Source of the DNA: Orientallactaga sibirica
Taxonomy: Eukaryota > Chordata > Mammalia > Rodentia > Dipodidae
DNA: 64,000 bases
Direction: 5' to 3'
Assembly (NCBI GenBank): GCA_036365145.1
Contig: JAEOAD010000982.1
Location: forward strand, 7,342,001 to 7,406,000
Shown: positions 32,190-42,902 of the stretch, piece by piece
How the letters are laid out: each line of letters starts with the position of its first letter
How positions within the stretch are numbered: position 1 is the stretch's first letter
Position numbers and translations under genes: made by a program
The notes under the pieces: generated by a model
What the model saw: the letters and a program-made list of their open reading frames with translations, nothing else
Told to the model about the DNA's origin: nothing
Databases searched by the model: none

Positions 32190-32300
32190 TCAAAGACTTC
32201 AGTAATATGCCCAAGTTCTCATATTTCCAACATGATAGATCTGGGATTTGAACCCATGTCTGTCTGACTCCAATGTCCAAGCTATTAAATAGGGTATTCT
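32190..32300 (-). mobile_element. MIR fragment
   Basis: CAGTAATATGCCCAAGTTCT then TGGGATTTGAACCCATGTCT and GTCTGACTCCAATGTCCAAG is the antisense MIR core. Confidence 0.75.
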
Positions 32301-32524
32301 GCTGGAATAAACTTTCTGGCTAAGCAGTGGACTAGGATGTCCCTGCGGAGTAGCTGAATTTTCGTCACTTAGGATTTTAGACCAAGCAAAATATTAGTAT
32401 GTGTGTCATAGGAAGTCATCTCTAATGGTTCAGGGGTGGATTAAAATCCAGTGTGGAACTTCTGTTTCTGAATGCTAAGGACTCTTAACACTGTGAAGTA
32501 TTAGCTACATTAGTGTGGCATGGT

Positions 32525-32600
32525 GTGTTTTTCACAGTTCCTTCATACACTTTCTCATCGGATCCTCACTGGAAACCTGTGAGGTGGGCAGATAGGCAGG
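32525..32600 (-). mobile_element. MIR 3'-side fragment
   Basis: ACACTTTCTCATCGGATCCT and CTGTGAGGTGGGCAGATA resemble the antisense MIR 3' side. Confidence 0.5.
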
Positions 32601-32802
32601 CCGTGTATGACCATGCTGCTTTCTAAAGATATGATGGGCAGTCCCATCAGAAATGAAGCACTGCCAGCTTACTTATCACCAGAAATATGTGGGAGGAGAG
32701 CGAAAGCTGATTCCCAAAAGTTGCTTATTTCAATCCTGAACAGTTCATAAGTTTATAATTTATTTCCATAACAGTGTGATTGCTTCCTTTTCAACAAGGC
32801 TT

Positions 32803-32883
32803 TGACTCACTCGGAGGAATGTATTCCATTACATGTCTGCTGGCTTCAGGCTGTATGCAGGGCCAGCAGGTTGCCATGACAAC
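32803..32883. promoter_or_regulatory. Candidate regulatory cluster (AP-1, TEAD, X-box-like)
   Basis: Within about 80 bases stand TGACTCAC (AP-1-like, 32803-32810), the palindrome-like GGAATGTATTCC (TEAD-like, 32816-32827) and GTTGCCATGACAAC (32870-32883). The last matches the RFX palindrome GTTGCCATGGCAAC at 13 of 14 positions. The stretch is free of rodent SINEs. Function is inferred only. Confidence 0.35.
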
Positions 32884-33167
32884 TGAGACGAACAAAATAC
32901 AAACCATGAAGTCTTTCAATACTAGTCACTAACATGCTTCTAACAGGCCACCTCAGAACTGTGGAAGATGGTGGTGTTCCCGAGGTAGTATCTACTTTTA
33001 TCCTCATCTACTCAGGAGTTTCCTCCTCCTAGTTTGAAAATAATCTCAAGACATCTGGTTTGGGCTCAAGAGTAACTGGGACATAGGGTTTTTTTTTTTT
33101 TTTTGTCTCTGGCTAGAGTGTTTATAAACAGTGGCTTCAGTCAGGTTCCCCCTTTCCTTTTCCTTTG

Positions 33168-33241
33168 CCAACAATGGGGATTGAACTTAGGGCCTCATGC
33201 ATGCTGAGTAAGTGCTCCATCACTGAGCTATATCCCCAGCC
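33168..33241 (-). mobile_element. ID-type SINE
   Basis: An antisense ID: GGGGATTGAACTTAGGGCCT, GTGCTCCATCACTGAGCTAT, ATCCCCAGCC. Confidence 0.85.
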
Positions 33242-33479
33242 TTTATTCTTTAAAAACTTGCATTTATCATACCAAATCGATTGTAGCTCTTGTTTAGGCA
33301 ACCAAAATGGTACTATTGATGGTCATGCCATTAGGAGTTGGTACAGTACCATTTTGGTTGAAATTGATAGTAGACTATCCCCTTCAATATTTACTAAGCA
33401 TCTTACTCTTGTCAGAAGCTGTTTATTCACAGTACCACAGGATATAGGATGTTTGAATTTTGAGAAAATAATTTCTAAG

Positions 33480-33680
33480 GGGCTGGAGAGTTGGCTTAGT
33501 GGTTTAGACACTTGCCTGTGAAATCTAAGGACTCAGGTTCGAGTCCCCATGTAAGCCAGACGCACAAGGTAGCACTTATGTCTGGAGTTCGTTTGCAGTG
33601 GCTGGAGACCCTGGCATGCCCATTCTCTATCTACCTCTTTCTCAAATGAATAATAAATAAATAAATAAATAAATATTTTA
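33480..33680 (+). mobile_element. DIP-like SINE
   Basis: The exact 15-bp duplication AAAATAATTTCTAAG at 33465-33479 and 33681-33695. Confidence 0.94.
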
Positions 33681-33695
33681 AAAATAATTTCTAAG

Positions 33696-34757
33696 ATATA
33701 CCACTTCAATTGTTATAGCTAAGAGGAAAAAAGAGGAAGAGAAGGTTCATTTGAAATGTTTCTAAATTGTCAACTTCTGTTTTTCTTTTCTTAACATTCC
33801 AAACCAAATCATCAGATGGCAATCTTTCCATGGGTACCACTATCTGCACCAGCCTCAGTCATGTAACTCAGGTGCAGCTCAACTGACCTCAGTTCTAAGG
33901 GTGGTCATGCAACACAAGCCTATTATAGTGCCCAGTAGATAGGGGGTTTTGGTTCAAGGAGTAGCACATGATCAAAATGGGCCAATAAGACTCAATCCCA
34001 TGAATTTTTGTTGGAACTCTTGAGATAAAAGGGTATCCTGCTAGGTGTGAAGGTCTGGTGCTACTGGCAGTCATCTTAAACCACAGGGAGATAATTGGCC
34101 CCAAGAATGGAGTTTACTTAGATGGAAAACATAAGAAAAATGGAGATAAAACAAGGCCATTTTTTGTGTAGTACTGGGTACTGTACACAGGGCTTTGCAC
34201 TTGCTGGACAGATGCTCTACCATCGAGTTACATACCTTGCTCACCAATTTTTGACAATATTGTTTCAGACCCCAGATCCAGCCTTGCCAGAAGAATGGCT
34301 CTGAACTTACAGCTAATTTGGCCTAATAAATTTCTTTCCCCCTTAACTTTCATTTAATTGGCTTTATTTGCACCCAAAATAGTACTGATCAATATGGAAA
34401 ATATATCTATATTATTGTAGATACATTTAACAATTGAATCTAACTTGTAAAGCAGAAGAGACCTTCAGGGATCCTGTTTCAGTCAGTAGATAACCACAGC
34501 ATCTAATGAATCTGTGAGTTATTTTACAATCAGCACCTTGGGGGAAGTGTATTTGTTGGAATAGTTTTGAGATCCCTCACAATATTATCTATGATTTTAA
34601 TTTGTGCTCCTGAGAAAGAATAAATGCTCAGAAATTTCTCAGAAAGAATTAATTTGGACTCTGATTTTTAACCTAAATGTATCTATGGGGTTTATTATAC
34701 AAGGCTCACTCAGCCTGACGAGTATCCAGACATGCTAGTGCCCACATACCATCCTTT
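33696..34757. other. No gene recognised; one ID element
   Basis: The blocks around 33890-34110 and 34250-34330 (with CCTAATAAATTTCTTTCCCC) look like one ancient repeat split by an ID SINE. I cannot name the family. Confidence 0.35.
34166..34240 (-). mobile_element. ID-type SINE
   Basis: GTACTGGGTACTGTACACAG then GATGCTCTACCATCGAGTTA, antisense. Confidence 0.75.
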
Positions 34758-34837
34758 TTGAAAAATTTAAAAATATTTAATGTATATTTATATATTTATT
34801 TGTGTGTGTATGAGAGAGAGAGAAAGAAAGCGTGCAC

Positions 34838-34890
<53 letters not shown>

Positions 34891-35055
34891 GGCATGCCAG
34901 GGCCTCCAGCCTCTGCAAACAAACTTCAGATGCATGCACTACCTTGCACATCTGGCTTCTCTGGGTCTTGGGATACCAGGGTTCGGGGGAATTGAACCTT
35001 GGGTTCTTTGGCTTCAGAAGCTAGCACCTTAACCACTAAGCTATCTCTCCAGCCC
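34758..35055 (-). mobile_element. DIP-like SINE with (GA)n
   Basis: Flanked by diverged copies of CCCACATACCATCCTTTTT. The CT stretch (antisense GA) reaches about twenty-two steps at 34842-34887. Three overlapping frames here (34758-35032) are translations of the repeat. Confidence 0.9.
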
Positions 35056-35150
35056 CCACATATCATTTTTTAAATAATCAGTGCCAAGCTATAACTGCAT
35101 TTAATAACTTTTGCTCCATAAGTCATTGAATAAGTTCAACATGGTAAAGC

Positions 35151-35525
35151 AGGACTGGAGAGAGTTCAATCAATGAAGTGCTTGACATGGAAGCATGAGG
35201 ACCTTACTTTGATCCAGAGAATCCATGTAAAAAAAAAAGCCAGACATGGTGGTATGGTGGTATAAACCTGCAATCCCAATGCTGGGCAGTGGAGAGAGGT
35301 GGATCCATGGGACGACTAGCTAGCCAGTCTAGCCTAATTGGAAATCTTCAAGCCAATGAGAGACCGTGTCTCAAAAAGAGGTGGACAGTGTTTCTGAGGA
35401 ACAACACCCTAGATTGCCCTCTGCCCTCTACATGCACATGCACACATTTGCATGCATACCTGCACAGCTGCATACACTTGAACATACACCCCCCTACATA
35501 CACACCCACATACACAAAACATTTG
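35151..35525 (+). mobile_element. B3-like SINE
   Basis: A diverged head (AGGACTGGAGAGAGTTCAAT), then AGCCAGACATGGTGGTATGG and a CA-rich end. Confidence 0.65.
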
Positions 35526-35687
35526 GAATCCCAGCCAAAAAAATAACACATATTATGATTATCATCTTGTTTTTCTTTAAATATCACCAAGAATTTTATA
35601 AACTTTCCTATTTATTACTATCTTAGGAGGTTAGTATATTTATTAGATTTATGGAATATTAATAAAATACTAGCTGTTACATTTTGA

Positions 35688-35862
35688 CAGGGATTCTCAG
35701 CCTTGGTTGCCAATTAGAATCACCTGGGAGCTTTTCAAAGTTCCTAATGCCATTGCCCCACCTTAGGCAATTGAATCAGAGTTTTGGAGTAGGGTCTAGA
35801 TATTAGTGTTTTTAAAAGCTCCCCAGGTGATTTTAATGTCCAGACAGGGCTGAGAACAATTA
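35688..35862. mobile_element. MER5-type hAT DNA transposon
   Basis: A near-palindromic element: CAGGGATTCTCAGCCTTGGT, TTAGAATCACCTGGGAGCTT, then on the other arm AAAGCTCCCCAGGTGATTTT and AGACAGGGCTGAGAACAATT. The two arms are inverted repeats, and this is the MER5A/B signature. Confidence 0.9.
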
Positions 35863-36104
35863 CATTATTGGAAATATTGACTACAATGAATGATTTGATT
35901 TAGTAAGGAAACATTTAGTAAGTAATCCTTTAAAAGTCCTATAAATTTTTTCCAAAATAGAATCTTTTACATAAAATTATGGATATATAAAATACACAAA
36001 ATAAGTTATATACATTTGAGCAGTTCACATGCTGTTGGGTACACTGGCAAATTTCACCAAACCCAACCCTTCCAAGTTCCTTTTTTATTTATTCATTTAT
36101 TCAT

Positions 36105-36183
36105 TTATTGGTATTGGGATTAAACCCAAGGCCTTGCACAAGTTAGGCAAGCATTCTACTACTGAGTGATTCCTTAATCCTCC
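36105..36183 (-). mobile_element. ID-type SINE
   Basis: GGGATTAAACCCAAGGCCTT then AGGCAAGCATTCTACTACTG, antisense, with a TTTATTCATTTATTCAT lead. Confidence 0.75.
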
Positions 36184-36223
36184 ACAAATTCTTTTCAAAG
36201 TAATACACAAGAAGCTGGCTATC

Positions 36224-36518
36224 TGCCACGTATTGAAACATCACCTACCTACCTACCTAGCTTCCTCGCTTGCTTCCTCCCTCCCTCCCTCCCATATATT
36301 GAAACATCACCTACCTACCTTCCTTCCTGCCATATATTGTTTTTTTTTTTTTGTTTTTTTTTTTTTTTTCTTTTCCTGCCATATATTGAAACATCACCTA
36401 CCTACCTACCTTCCTTCCTGCCATATATTGAAATATCTCCCTCCTTCCCTCCCTCCCTCCCTTCTCCTCCTCCCGTCCTTCCCTCCATATATTGAAATAT
36501 CTCCCTCCCTCCCTCCCT
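36224..36518. repeat. Pyrimidine-rich minisatellite with CCATATATTGAAA caps
   Basis: Six caps of the form CCATATATTGAAAC (the first is CCACGTATTGAAACATCACC; one is cut by a T-run at 36341-36369) each lead into a run of CTAC, CTTC or CTCC steps of varying length. All units keep the pyrimidines on the plus strand. The 36233-36610 frame is a translation of it. Confidence 0.85.
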
Positions 36519-36723
36519 TTTTAGACAGTGAGATAGAGAATTGGTGTGCCAGGGCCTCAGCTACTGCAACTGAACTCCAGACACTTGACCCACCTAGTGG
36601 GCATGTGTGACCTTGCACTTGCTTCACCTTTGTGCATCTGGCTTACATAGGATTTGGAGAGTTGAACATGGGTTCTTAGGCTTTGTGGGCCAGTGCCTTT
36701 ATGGCAAAGCCGTCTCTCCAGCC
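36519..36723 (-). mobile_element. DIP-like SINE, long subfamily
   Basis: Antisense, with the extra segment after ACTCCAGACACTTGACCCAC; a degraded CTCF-like core (12 of 14) lies at 36587-36600. Confidence 0.85.
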
Positions 36724-36790
36724 CATCTTTCTTTCTTCAAGGTGATTTATCTCCATTTCTACACTTGAATACCATCTATTAGAAGTCTTT

Positions 36791-37029
36791 GGGGCTGGAG
36801 AGATGGCTCAGCAGTTAAGGTGCTTCTGCAAAGCCTAAGGACCCAGGTTTGATTCCCCAGTACCCATGTAAAGCCAGATGCACAAAGTGGTGCATGCATC
36901 TGGAGTTTGTTAACAGTGACTAGAGGCTCTGGCATGCCCATTCTCCCTCTTTCTTTCTTTTTTAAATTTTATTTATTTATTTGAGAGAGTGAGAGAAAAA
37001 GAGGCACAGAGAGACAGACAGATAGAGAT

Positions 37030-37072
<43 letters not shown>

Positions 37073-37286
37073 TGATTGAGAATGGACACACCAAGGCCTC
37101 CAGCCACTGCAAACGAACTCCAGACGCATGTGCCACCTTGTGCATCTGGCTTATGTGGGTCCTAGGGAATCAAACTGTGGTCCCTTAGCTTTGCAAGCAA
37201 ATGCCTTAACCACTAAGCAATCTTTCTAGCCCCCTCTCTCTTTCACCCCTTCCTCTATCTGCTTGCAAACAAATAAATAATATTTA
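36791..37286 (+). mobile_element. DIP-like SINE split by another DIP-like SINE
   Basis: The head and body (36791-36957) and the tail (37232-37286) are one copy, with AGAAGTCT at both outer flanks. Confidence 0.88.
36958..37231 (-). mobile_element. DIP-like SINE nested in the copy above
   Basis: An antisense copy with a GA run of about twenty-one steps (37030-37071), inserted in the CT-rich stretch; CCCTCTTTCTTT and CCCTCTCTCTTT flank it. Confidence 0.88.
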
Positions 37287-37390
37287 AAGAAGTCTGCACA
37301 GTTCTGCAACTATTTCTTTGGTAACATTTCTTAGCTAGAGTGCTTAACTTCTGTTTTACCAACTTGGATTAGTAATGAGAAAAAAGTTAC

Positions 37391-37725
37391 TGTGGTTAGC
37401 TCCACGTTGCTGGGATGAACATCCAATCCAGGCACAGCTTATGGGAAGAAAGGATTTATTTCCAGCTTATAGATCAAGGGGAAAGTTCCATAAGTGGCAG
37501 AAGAAACTGGCTCCCATTCATAAATCCAAGCAGAGAGACCCCACCAAACAGCCAGCACCACAAGCAAGCACAGGCAGAGCTCGAAACCTCTCTGCAAACC
37601 TTTAGATTGGAATTCAAATCCATCTTCAGTGACATGCCCCCAGCCAGGGGGTTGGGGACTCAAATTACAACCTTTAATAAAACACCTGAGTCTATGGGGG
37701 GGGAACATACATTCAAACTACTGCA
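37391..37725 (-). mobile_element. Solo LTR, MaLR-like
   Basis: TGTGGTTAGCTCCACGTTGC to ATTCAAACTACTGCA, related to the LTR at 9402-9733: it shares an AAGGATTTATTT-type block and a GGGGAACATACATTCAAAC end. I found no matching 5-bp flank, so one end may be worn. The 37375-37732 frames fall inside it and carry no viral domain. Confidence 0.75.
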
Positions 37726-37787
37726 CTTGTGATTATGACCTTAATTCTAAATTATACATAAAAGTGTAACAAGACTCAAAGCAACTT

Positions 37788-38010
37788 TTTTTTTTTTTAC
37801 TATATTTTTGAGACTAAGTCTCATGTAGCCCAGATTGGCCTCAAGATTGATGGTGACTTCGAACTCCTTATTCTCTTGCCTCTACCACCCAGGTGCTATG
37901 ATTACAGGAGTGTACCACCATGCCTTGTTTATGTGGTGCTGTGGATTGAACTCAGGGTCGTGTGCAAGCTACTCAAGTACTCTACTCTCTGAACCACAAC
38001 TCTACTGCTC
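37788..38010 (-). mobile_element. B4 SINE
   Basis: Antisense: AAGTCTCATGTAGCCCAGAT (B1 half), GTGCTGTGGATTGAACTCAG and CTCTGAACCACAACTCTAC (ID half). Confidence 0.8.
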
Positions 38011-38023
38011 CAAAACAAGTTTT

Positions 38024-38259
38024 GAAAATATTTAAATTTATTTTTATTTATCAGAGAGAGAAAGAGAGAGAGAGAGAGAGAGGGAGGGGGAGAGAGAATG
38101 GGCACTATTGGCACTATGTGGACCTCTCACCACTGCAAATGGACTCCAGATGCATGTGCCACCTTGTACATCTGCCTTTACATGAGTACTGGGGAACTGA
38201 ACCTGGGTCCTTAGGCTTCACAGGCAATCACCTTAATCATTGAGCCATCTCTCCAGCCC
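38024..38259 (-). mobile_element. DIP-like SINE
   Basis: Antisense, ending TTGAGCCATCTCTCCAGCCC, with a GA-rich stretch at 38054-38098. Confidence 0.9.
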
Positions 38260-38274
38260 TGAAACAACATTTTT

Positions 38275-38884
38275 AAAAGATTTTATTTTTATTTATTTAT
38301 TTGAGACAGAGAGAGGGAAAGAGAGGGTGTAGCAGACAGCTTCAGGTTCGCTGAGATGAACTTCCAGACCGGGCACAGTTATGGAGGAAGGGATATTATT
38401 TATTGAAGCTTACAGATCCAGGGGAAGTTCCATAATGGCAAGAGAAGCGGCCTGCTCTTCACAGGGCCAAGCAGAAAGAGAAAAACCAACCAGCCACCAC
38501 AGCACACAGAGCAAAACTACCGCCAAAAGGTCACACAGCACACTTCAGGAACTCCTGCTAGTCACATTTGCATATCTTTACAATGGAATCTCAAACCCAC
38601 ACCATTAACACCTTAAGACCGGCCCCCAGTCACATTGCCTCTAGCAAGGTGATTGCAGATGCAAACTATAACTAGTAAAACACTGAATATATTGGGGGAC
38701 ATATATTCAAACTACCACAGAGGGAGAATGAGAATGGGCACGTCAGGGCCTCTAGACACTGCAAACGAAGTCCAGATGCATCCACCCCCTTGTGCATCTG
38801 GCTTATGTGGGACCTGGAGAATTGAACTGGGGTCCTTAGGCTTTGCAGGCATATGCCTTAACTGCTAAGCCATCTCTCCAGCCC
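38275..38884 (-). mobile_element. DIP-like SINE split by an LTR
   Basis: The tail (38275-38327) and body plus head (38720-38884) are one antisense copy interrupted by the LTR at 38328-38719. Confidence 0.9.
38328..38719 (-). mobile_element. Solo LTR, MaLR-like (392 bp)
   Basis: TGTAGCAGACAGCTTCAGGT to ATTCAAACTACCACA, flanked by the exact 5-bp duplication GAGGG at 38323-38327 and 38720-38724. It is the reverse complement of the same family as 5424-5792. The antisense AATAAATAATATCCCTTCC block holds its polyadenylation signal. The 75-codon frame at 38381-38608 is an LTR translation. Confidence 0.92.
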
Positions 38885-40011
38885 CCAACAACTTTTAATG
38901 AAAGAATAAGGCACTGAGATGAAAATGACACAATGAAGCCAGGTATAAATTTTCTTTCCTTTAGTGCAAACAAAAGAGAACATTTTAAAAATGGCAAAAA
39001 CATTACCAATAGAAGATCAGTGAAGATGTATGACTTCTGCCAAAAAATACAAAGTGAAAATAATAGTAGCCAAAGGAAGAAATGGATAATTGGGATTGTC
39101 AGTCTAGGCTCAGTGGTATGTTGGAGATGGTTCACACTGGCTTGCAATAGCCAATAGTCCAATTGTCAGGGATCTTTCAGGTCAGTTAATAAACACAGTA
39201 ATTTTTAGAAGTAAGTTCTATTTAAAACAAAGATGGTAAATTCTAAAAAAAATACTACTTTCTAATTGTTTTGCCCAATTTTAATATTATCTATGCACTT
39301 GAAGCTATTTATACCTACTATAACCATATGGAGGCAATACCATATAAAGATGAGCTATAGAACTTATCTGATGAAGAGTGCTCCAATTCCACATTTAATA
39401 TCAACTATTGAATTGCCAGCTTAAACTTGGCTATGGTGGGAACATTTATCAGCACAGTCCATACATTAGTTTTTTTTTTTTTTTTAAGATATACTTGTTA
39501 AACATTTACCACTACACCATTGCTCACCTCTCACCCATCATCCTGGCTCTTACACCTATGATCCCTGGACATTGCAAAATTTAGTAACAATAAAAGAAAA
39601 TTCTTGGCAGTAACTCAATTGAGAGAGAAATGAATTAATGTAGAAATTAAGCAATTCCCAAACTTGAGAGGATAAATGCTAACATTTTAGAGAGAGAATA
39701 TGTTCTTAAGTATTAGATATGAACTCCTAGTGAAGAGCATGGAAGAAATTTTATAAAGAGAGCCCATGTGCCTAACAAAGGGAACACACAATTCCATCTC
39801 TGTCTCTACCACTGTGACCATATCAGGGTAAAGAAAAGTGTATATAGAACATGTGATTGAGCTCTCAAACTTGCGTTCTTAGAGAAAGACAAATTTTTGG
39901 TCAGTTAGAAGAGGATCAAGAATTCATCCATACCATGTCAGAAAAACAAAACAAAACACCCCATAGGGTCCAGACAGCTGCCAACATTGACAATGAGAAA
40001 ATAAAAGATAT
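38885..40011. other. No gene recognised; AT-rich
   Basis: Unassigned AT-rich DNA with a T-run at 39470-39485. The 108-codon antisense frame at 38836-39162 starts in the SINE and shows no motif. Confidence 0.4.
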
Positions 40012-40154
40012 CTCTGGAGGATCGCTGTGAGTTCAAGGCCACCCTGAGACTACATAGTGAATTCTAGGTCAGGCTGGACTAGAGCGAGACCCTACCTCAA
40101 AAAACAAAACAAAAAAATAATAATAATAAATAAAATAAAATAAAATAAAATATA
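40012..40154 (+). mobile_element. B1 SINE, 5' truncated
   Basis: It starts at TGGAGGATCGCTGTGAGTTC; AAAAGATAT flanks it at 40003-40011 and 40155-40163. The tail has become AAATAAAATA repeats. Confidence 0.9.
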
Positions 40155-40539
40155 AAAAGATATGAAAGAACAAGAATGCTGAAACAATATATGTGTCTAA
40201 AGAGGGACAAGGCAGCTAACAAAATAAATTGAGGACCAAAACAATAGTTCTTAATTTAATTGAAAATAGGAAGAAGAATGACACAAAGTACAGTATCAAC
40301 TTAATGACAGAGAAAAAGCTTCAGGTTATGTAGTTAAAACAGAAGAAAAGACAAATGCTAAGAATTTTAGAATATTAGTAACTAAATAGAATTGGGTGAC
40401 ATTTCACCTAAGGGTTCAGGATTTACATCACAAATGAAAGTTTGATTGATATGACCCTGAGAAGGACCTAACACTTATATAGTATTCTTATTTGGAATTT
40501 TTACTAGAATCTAAGAAATATTGAATATAAAAAAGCAAA

Positions 40540-40870
40540 AGAGTATTCTTTTAAAATGTCAATGTCATAAGAGAAAATGATTCATATTAAAGATGACCAA
40601 AAGCATAACAACTTATTGCAAAATGTTTGTTTCTAGAAGATCCTGCATTACAGGGTAAATGTTACAAAGAATATTACTGAAAAAAAGAAGAATATTACTG
40701 ACTCAATTGACAAAATTGGAATAGTCACAGAAGATTCAAGTATTAACATTACATTTATTAAGATTTATAACTTGTTCTAAAGGACATTCTTTTATTACAG
40801 GGAAAATATACAAAATTATTAAGTGATTGAGTTTCAATCAAGCATCCAGGCAGATAAAAAGAAAGCAATC
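40540..40870 (+). mobile_element. Ancient L1M 3'-UTR-like fragment
   Basis: ATAACAACTTATTGCAAAAT, AGATCCTGCATTACAGGGTA, ACTCAATTGACAAAATTGGA and AAGTATTAACATTACATTTA follow, in order, the 3' region of old mammalian L1s. It is strongly diverged. Confidence 0.55.
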
Positions 40871-41157
40871 ATAAAAAAGGAAAACAGCCAAATGACTTGG
40901 TCTAATTCTTTTCGACAACCATATTGAGCCCAGGAGGGATTAGAGCAATAGCTTCAGCATTTTTAGTAAGCTAAAGTGGCCTATGCATTTTGTGCTCAGC
41001 AAGTGGGAAGGCACATCATAACAAATGCTGGCAAGGATGTAGAGAAATTGGAGTACTCATCCAATTCTGGTGAGAATGGAAAATGACGAAGCCACTTAAA
41101 AAAAAAAAAACAACACTTTGGCAGTTTCTCAGAGATTATATACACAGTGGCCATTAA

Positions 41158-41440
41158 GACTCAGGGGCACATGGTTCAGTGGTTAAAGGTGCTTGCTGTT
41201 CAAACCTGATGACCAGAGCTCAAGTCCCCAGAACCGACTTAAAGCTGGACACAAGTAAACCACATTTCTGTAATCCCAATGAGTCAGAACAATCCTGAAG
41301 CTTGTGGGCCAGCTAGTTTGGCCTTCTCAGTGGCAAAATAAGAAAGACTAGCTCAAACAAGGTTGAAGGTGAAAACTGATGCCCTGAATTTGTCCTCTGA
41401 CTTCCACATACACACTCTACACACATACACATGCCTCAGA
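41158..41440 (+). mobile_element. B3-like SINE in ancient L1
   Basis: TGGTTCAGTGGTTAAAGGTG (head), TTTGTCCTCTGACTTCCACA and a CA-rich end. Confidence 0.75.
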
Positions 41441-41665
41441 AGTTTCACTCCCAAACACATACCATAAGAATTAACATATCCATACAAAAATGTATACATC
41501 AAGGCATGAATAGCAGCATTAGTCATAATCACTTAAAGAGAGAAACTAATAAATAACAATATATATGTAAAATGAAACACTTAGCAATAAAATGAAGTGC
41601 TGAAACATGCTACAATCTTGAAACTTGATGCTAAGTGAAGACACCAGTCACAAAAGACCACAGAG

Positions 41666-41835
41666 GGCCAAGCTAGTGACTCATGTCTGTCATCCCAGCA
41701 CTTGAACAGCTGAGACAGGAGGATTGCTGCAAATCTGAAGCCAGTCTGGTATACAGAGTGAGTTCTAGGACAGTCTGGGCTACAGAGTGAGATCCTACCT
41801 CAAAAAATTAAAAGATAAACAAACAAAACCAAAAC
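41666..41835 (+). mobile_element. B1-type SINE, diverged
   Basis: CTGTCATCCCAGCACTTGAA to GAGATCCTACCTCAAAAAAT. Confidence 0.8.
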
Positions 41836-42149
41836 AAAAGGCTATAGCTTTAAGATTCCATGTATATCAAATGTCCAAAATCCAAGTCTACAGAAATGAA
41901 AAGTACATACATGATGGTCTAGGGTTGGGAGAAAATGATGAATGACTGTTAATGGGCATTGAAGTTTCCTTTGGGGGTGGTTGCATAACTGTTAATATAC
42001 GAAAATTATTGAATTTATGCCATATATATTTTTAAATTTTTGAACAAAGAGCGAAGAGATAGCATGGAATTTAAGCATCAGAAGAACAACCTGTTATGTT
42101 AGAAGTTAACAGATTACAATTAAGAATCACCTCACTTTTGCTCAAAGGC

Positions 42150-42890
42150 AGGTAAGGAATGACAGTCATTCTCTTAGTAAGATGCATATTTACTGAGTTA
42201 CTATGTGACAGGCACTGGGATTAAGGCCGGAGATAGTGAACAAGACAAGTATGTGGCATGTTTATACCACTTAGAATATTCTAGAAAAGCACATTAAAAA
42301 ACTAATTGTGGGGCTGGAGAAATGGCTTAGCAGTAAAAGCGCTTGCCTGAAGCTTAAGGACCCAGGTTCAATTCCCCAATGATAGATTACCCACATAAAG
42401 CCAGATGCACAAGGTGGTGTGTGCATCTGGAATTCATTTGCAGTGGATGGAATCCCTGGCACACCCATTCTCTCTTGCTCTATCTGCCTCTCTTTCTCTC
42501 TCTCAAAATAAGTAAATAAAATATTTAAAATAACTAATTACATGATTATGTAGATGCTCTATGAGAAAAATGAAGACAGTAGGAAAAGGTATAATGGAGG
42601 ATCCTAATCTAACACAGGAGGGAAGGGAAGGTTGCAGCAAGGAAGTGACAATGGAGTTTAGCACTTGAGGATTAAGAATAAACTAGGTGAGGTAGACAGG
42701 ATTGTAAACAGAGGGACCTGGGTGTCCTCTGTGGAGGAATCAGAAGACAGGGAGAGGTGGAAGGGAGGGTAGTGTAGAGGATTCTGAAGGCATTGAAAGG
42801 CCCCGAAAGCCTCATTAGCCATGCTATGAATTTGATCATTATTCCAGAAGCTGTTGACAGATTCTGAGGAGAGCTTTCAATTGACATCCC
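42150..42890 (-). mobile_element. L2 (LINE-2) fragment, antisense
   Basis: TTTACTGAGTTACTATGTGA, CAGGCACTGGGATTAAGGCC and GATAGTGAACAAGACAAG, then CTATGAGAAAAATGAAGACA and further weak L2 similarity. A young DIP-like SINE splits it. Confidence 0.65.
42310..42530 (+). mobile_element. DIP-like SINE
   Basis: Full length, flanked by AACTAATTG and AACTAATTA; it has a small extra block, AATGATAGATTACCCACATA, after the B box. Confidence 0.9.
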
Positions 42891-42902
42891 CAGGATGTTT
42901 TG

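Larger units (their letters stand above)
32301..33167. other. Repeat-poor stretch with motif cluster
   Basis: Contains one further MIR piece (32525-32600) and the motif cluster at 32803-32883. No coding signal. Confidence 0.45.
41005..42045 (+). mobile_element. Ancient L1M 3' end
   Basis: CATAACAAATGCTGGCAAGG, GATGTAGAGAAATTGGAGTA, AGTGCTGAAACATGCTACAA, GATGCTAAGTGAAGACACCA and GGTGGTTGCATAACTGTTAA match old mammalian L1 3' ends in order. A B3-like SINE and a B1 interrupt it. Confidence 0.8.

Noticed and set aside
36224..36518. Regular spacing of CCATATATTGAAA as a CRISPR-like array
   Set aside because: The spacers are low-complexity pyrimidine runs of variable length, and the context is mammalian nuclear DNA.
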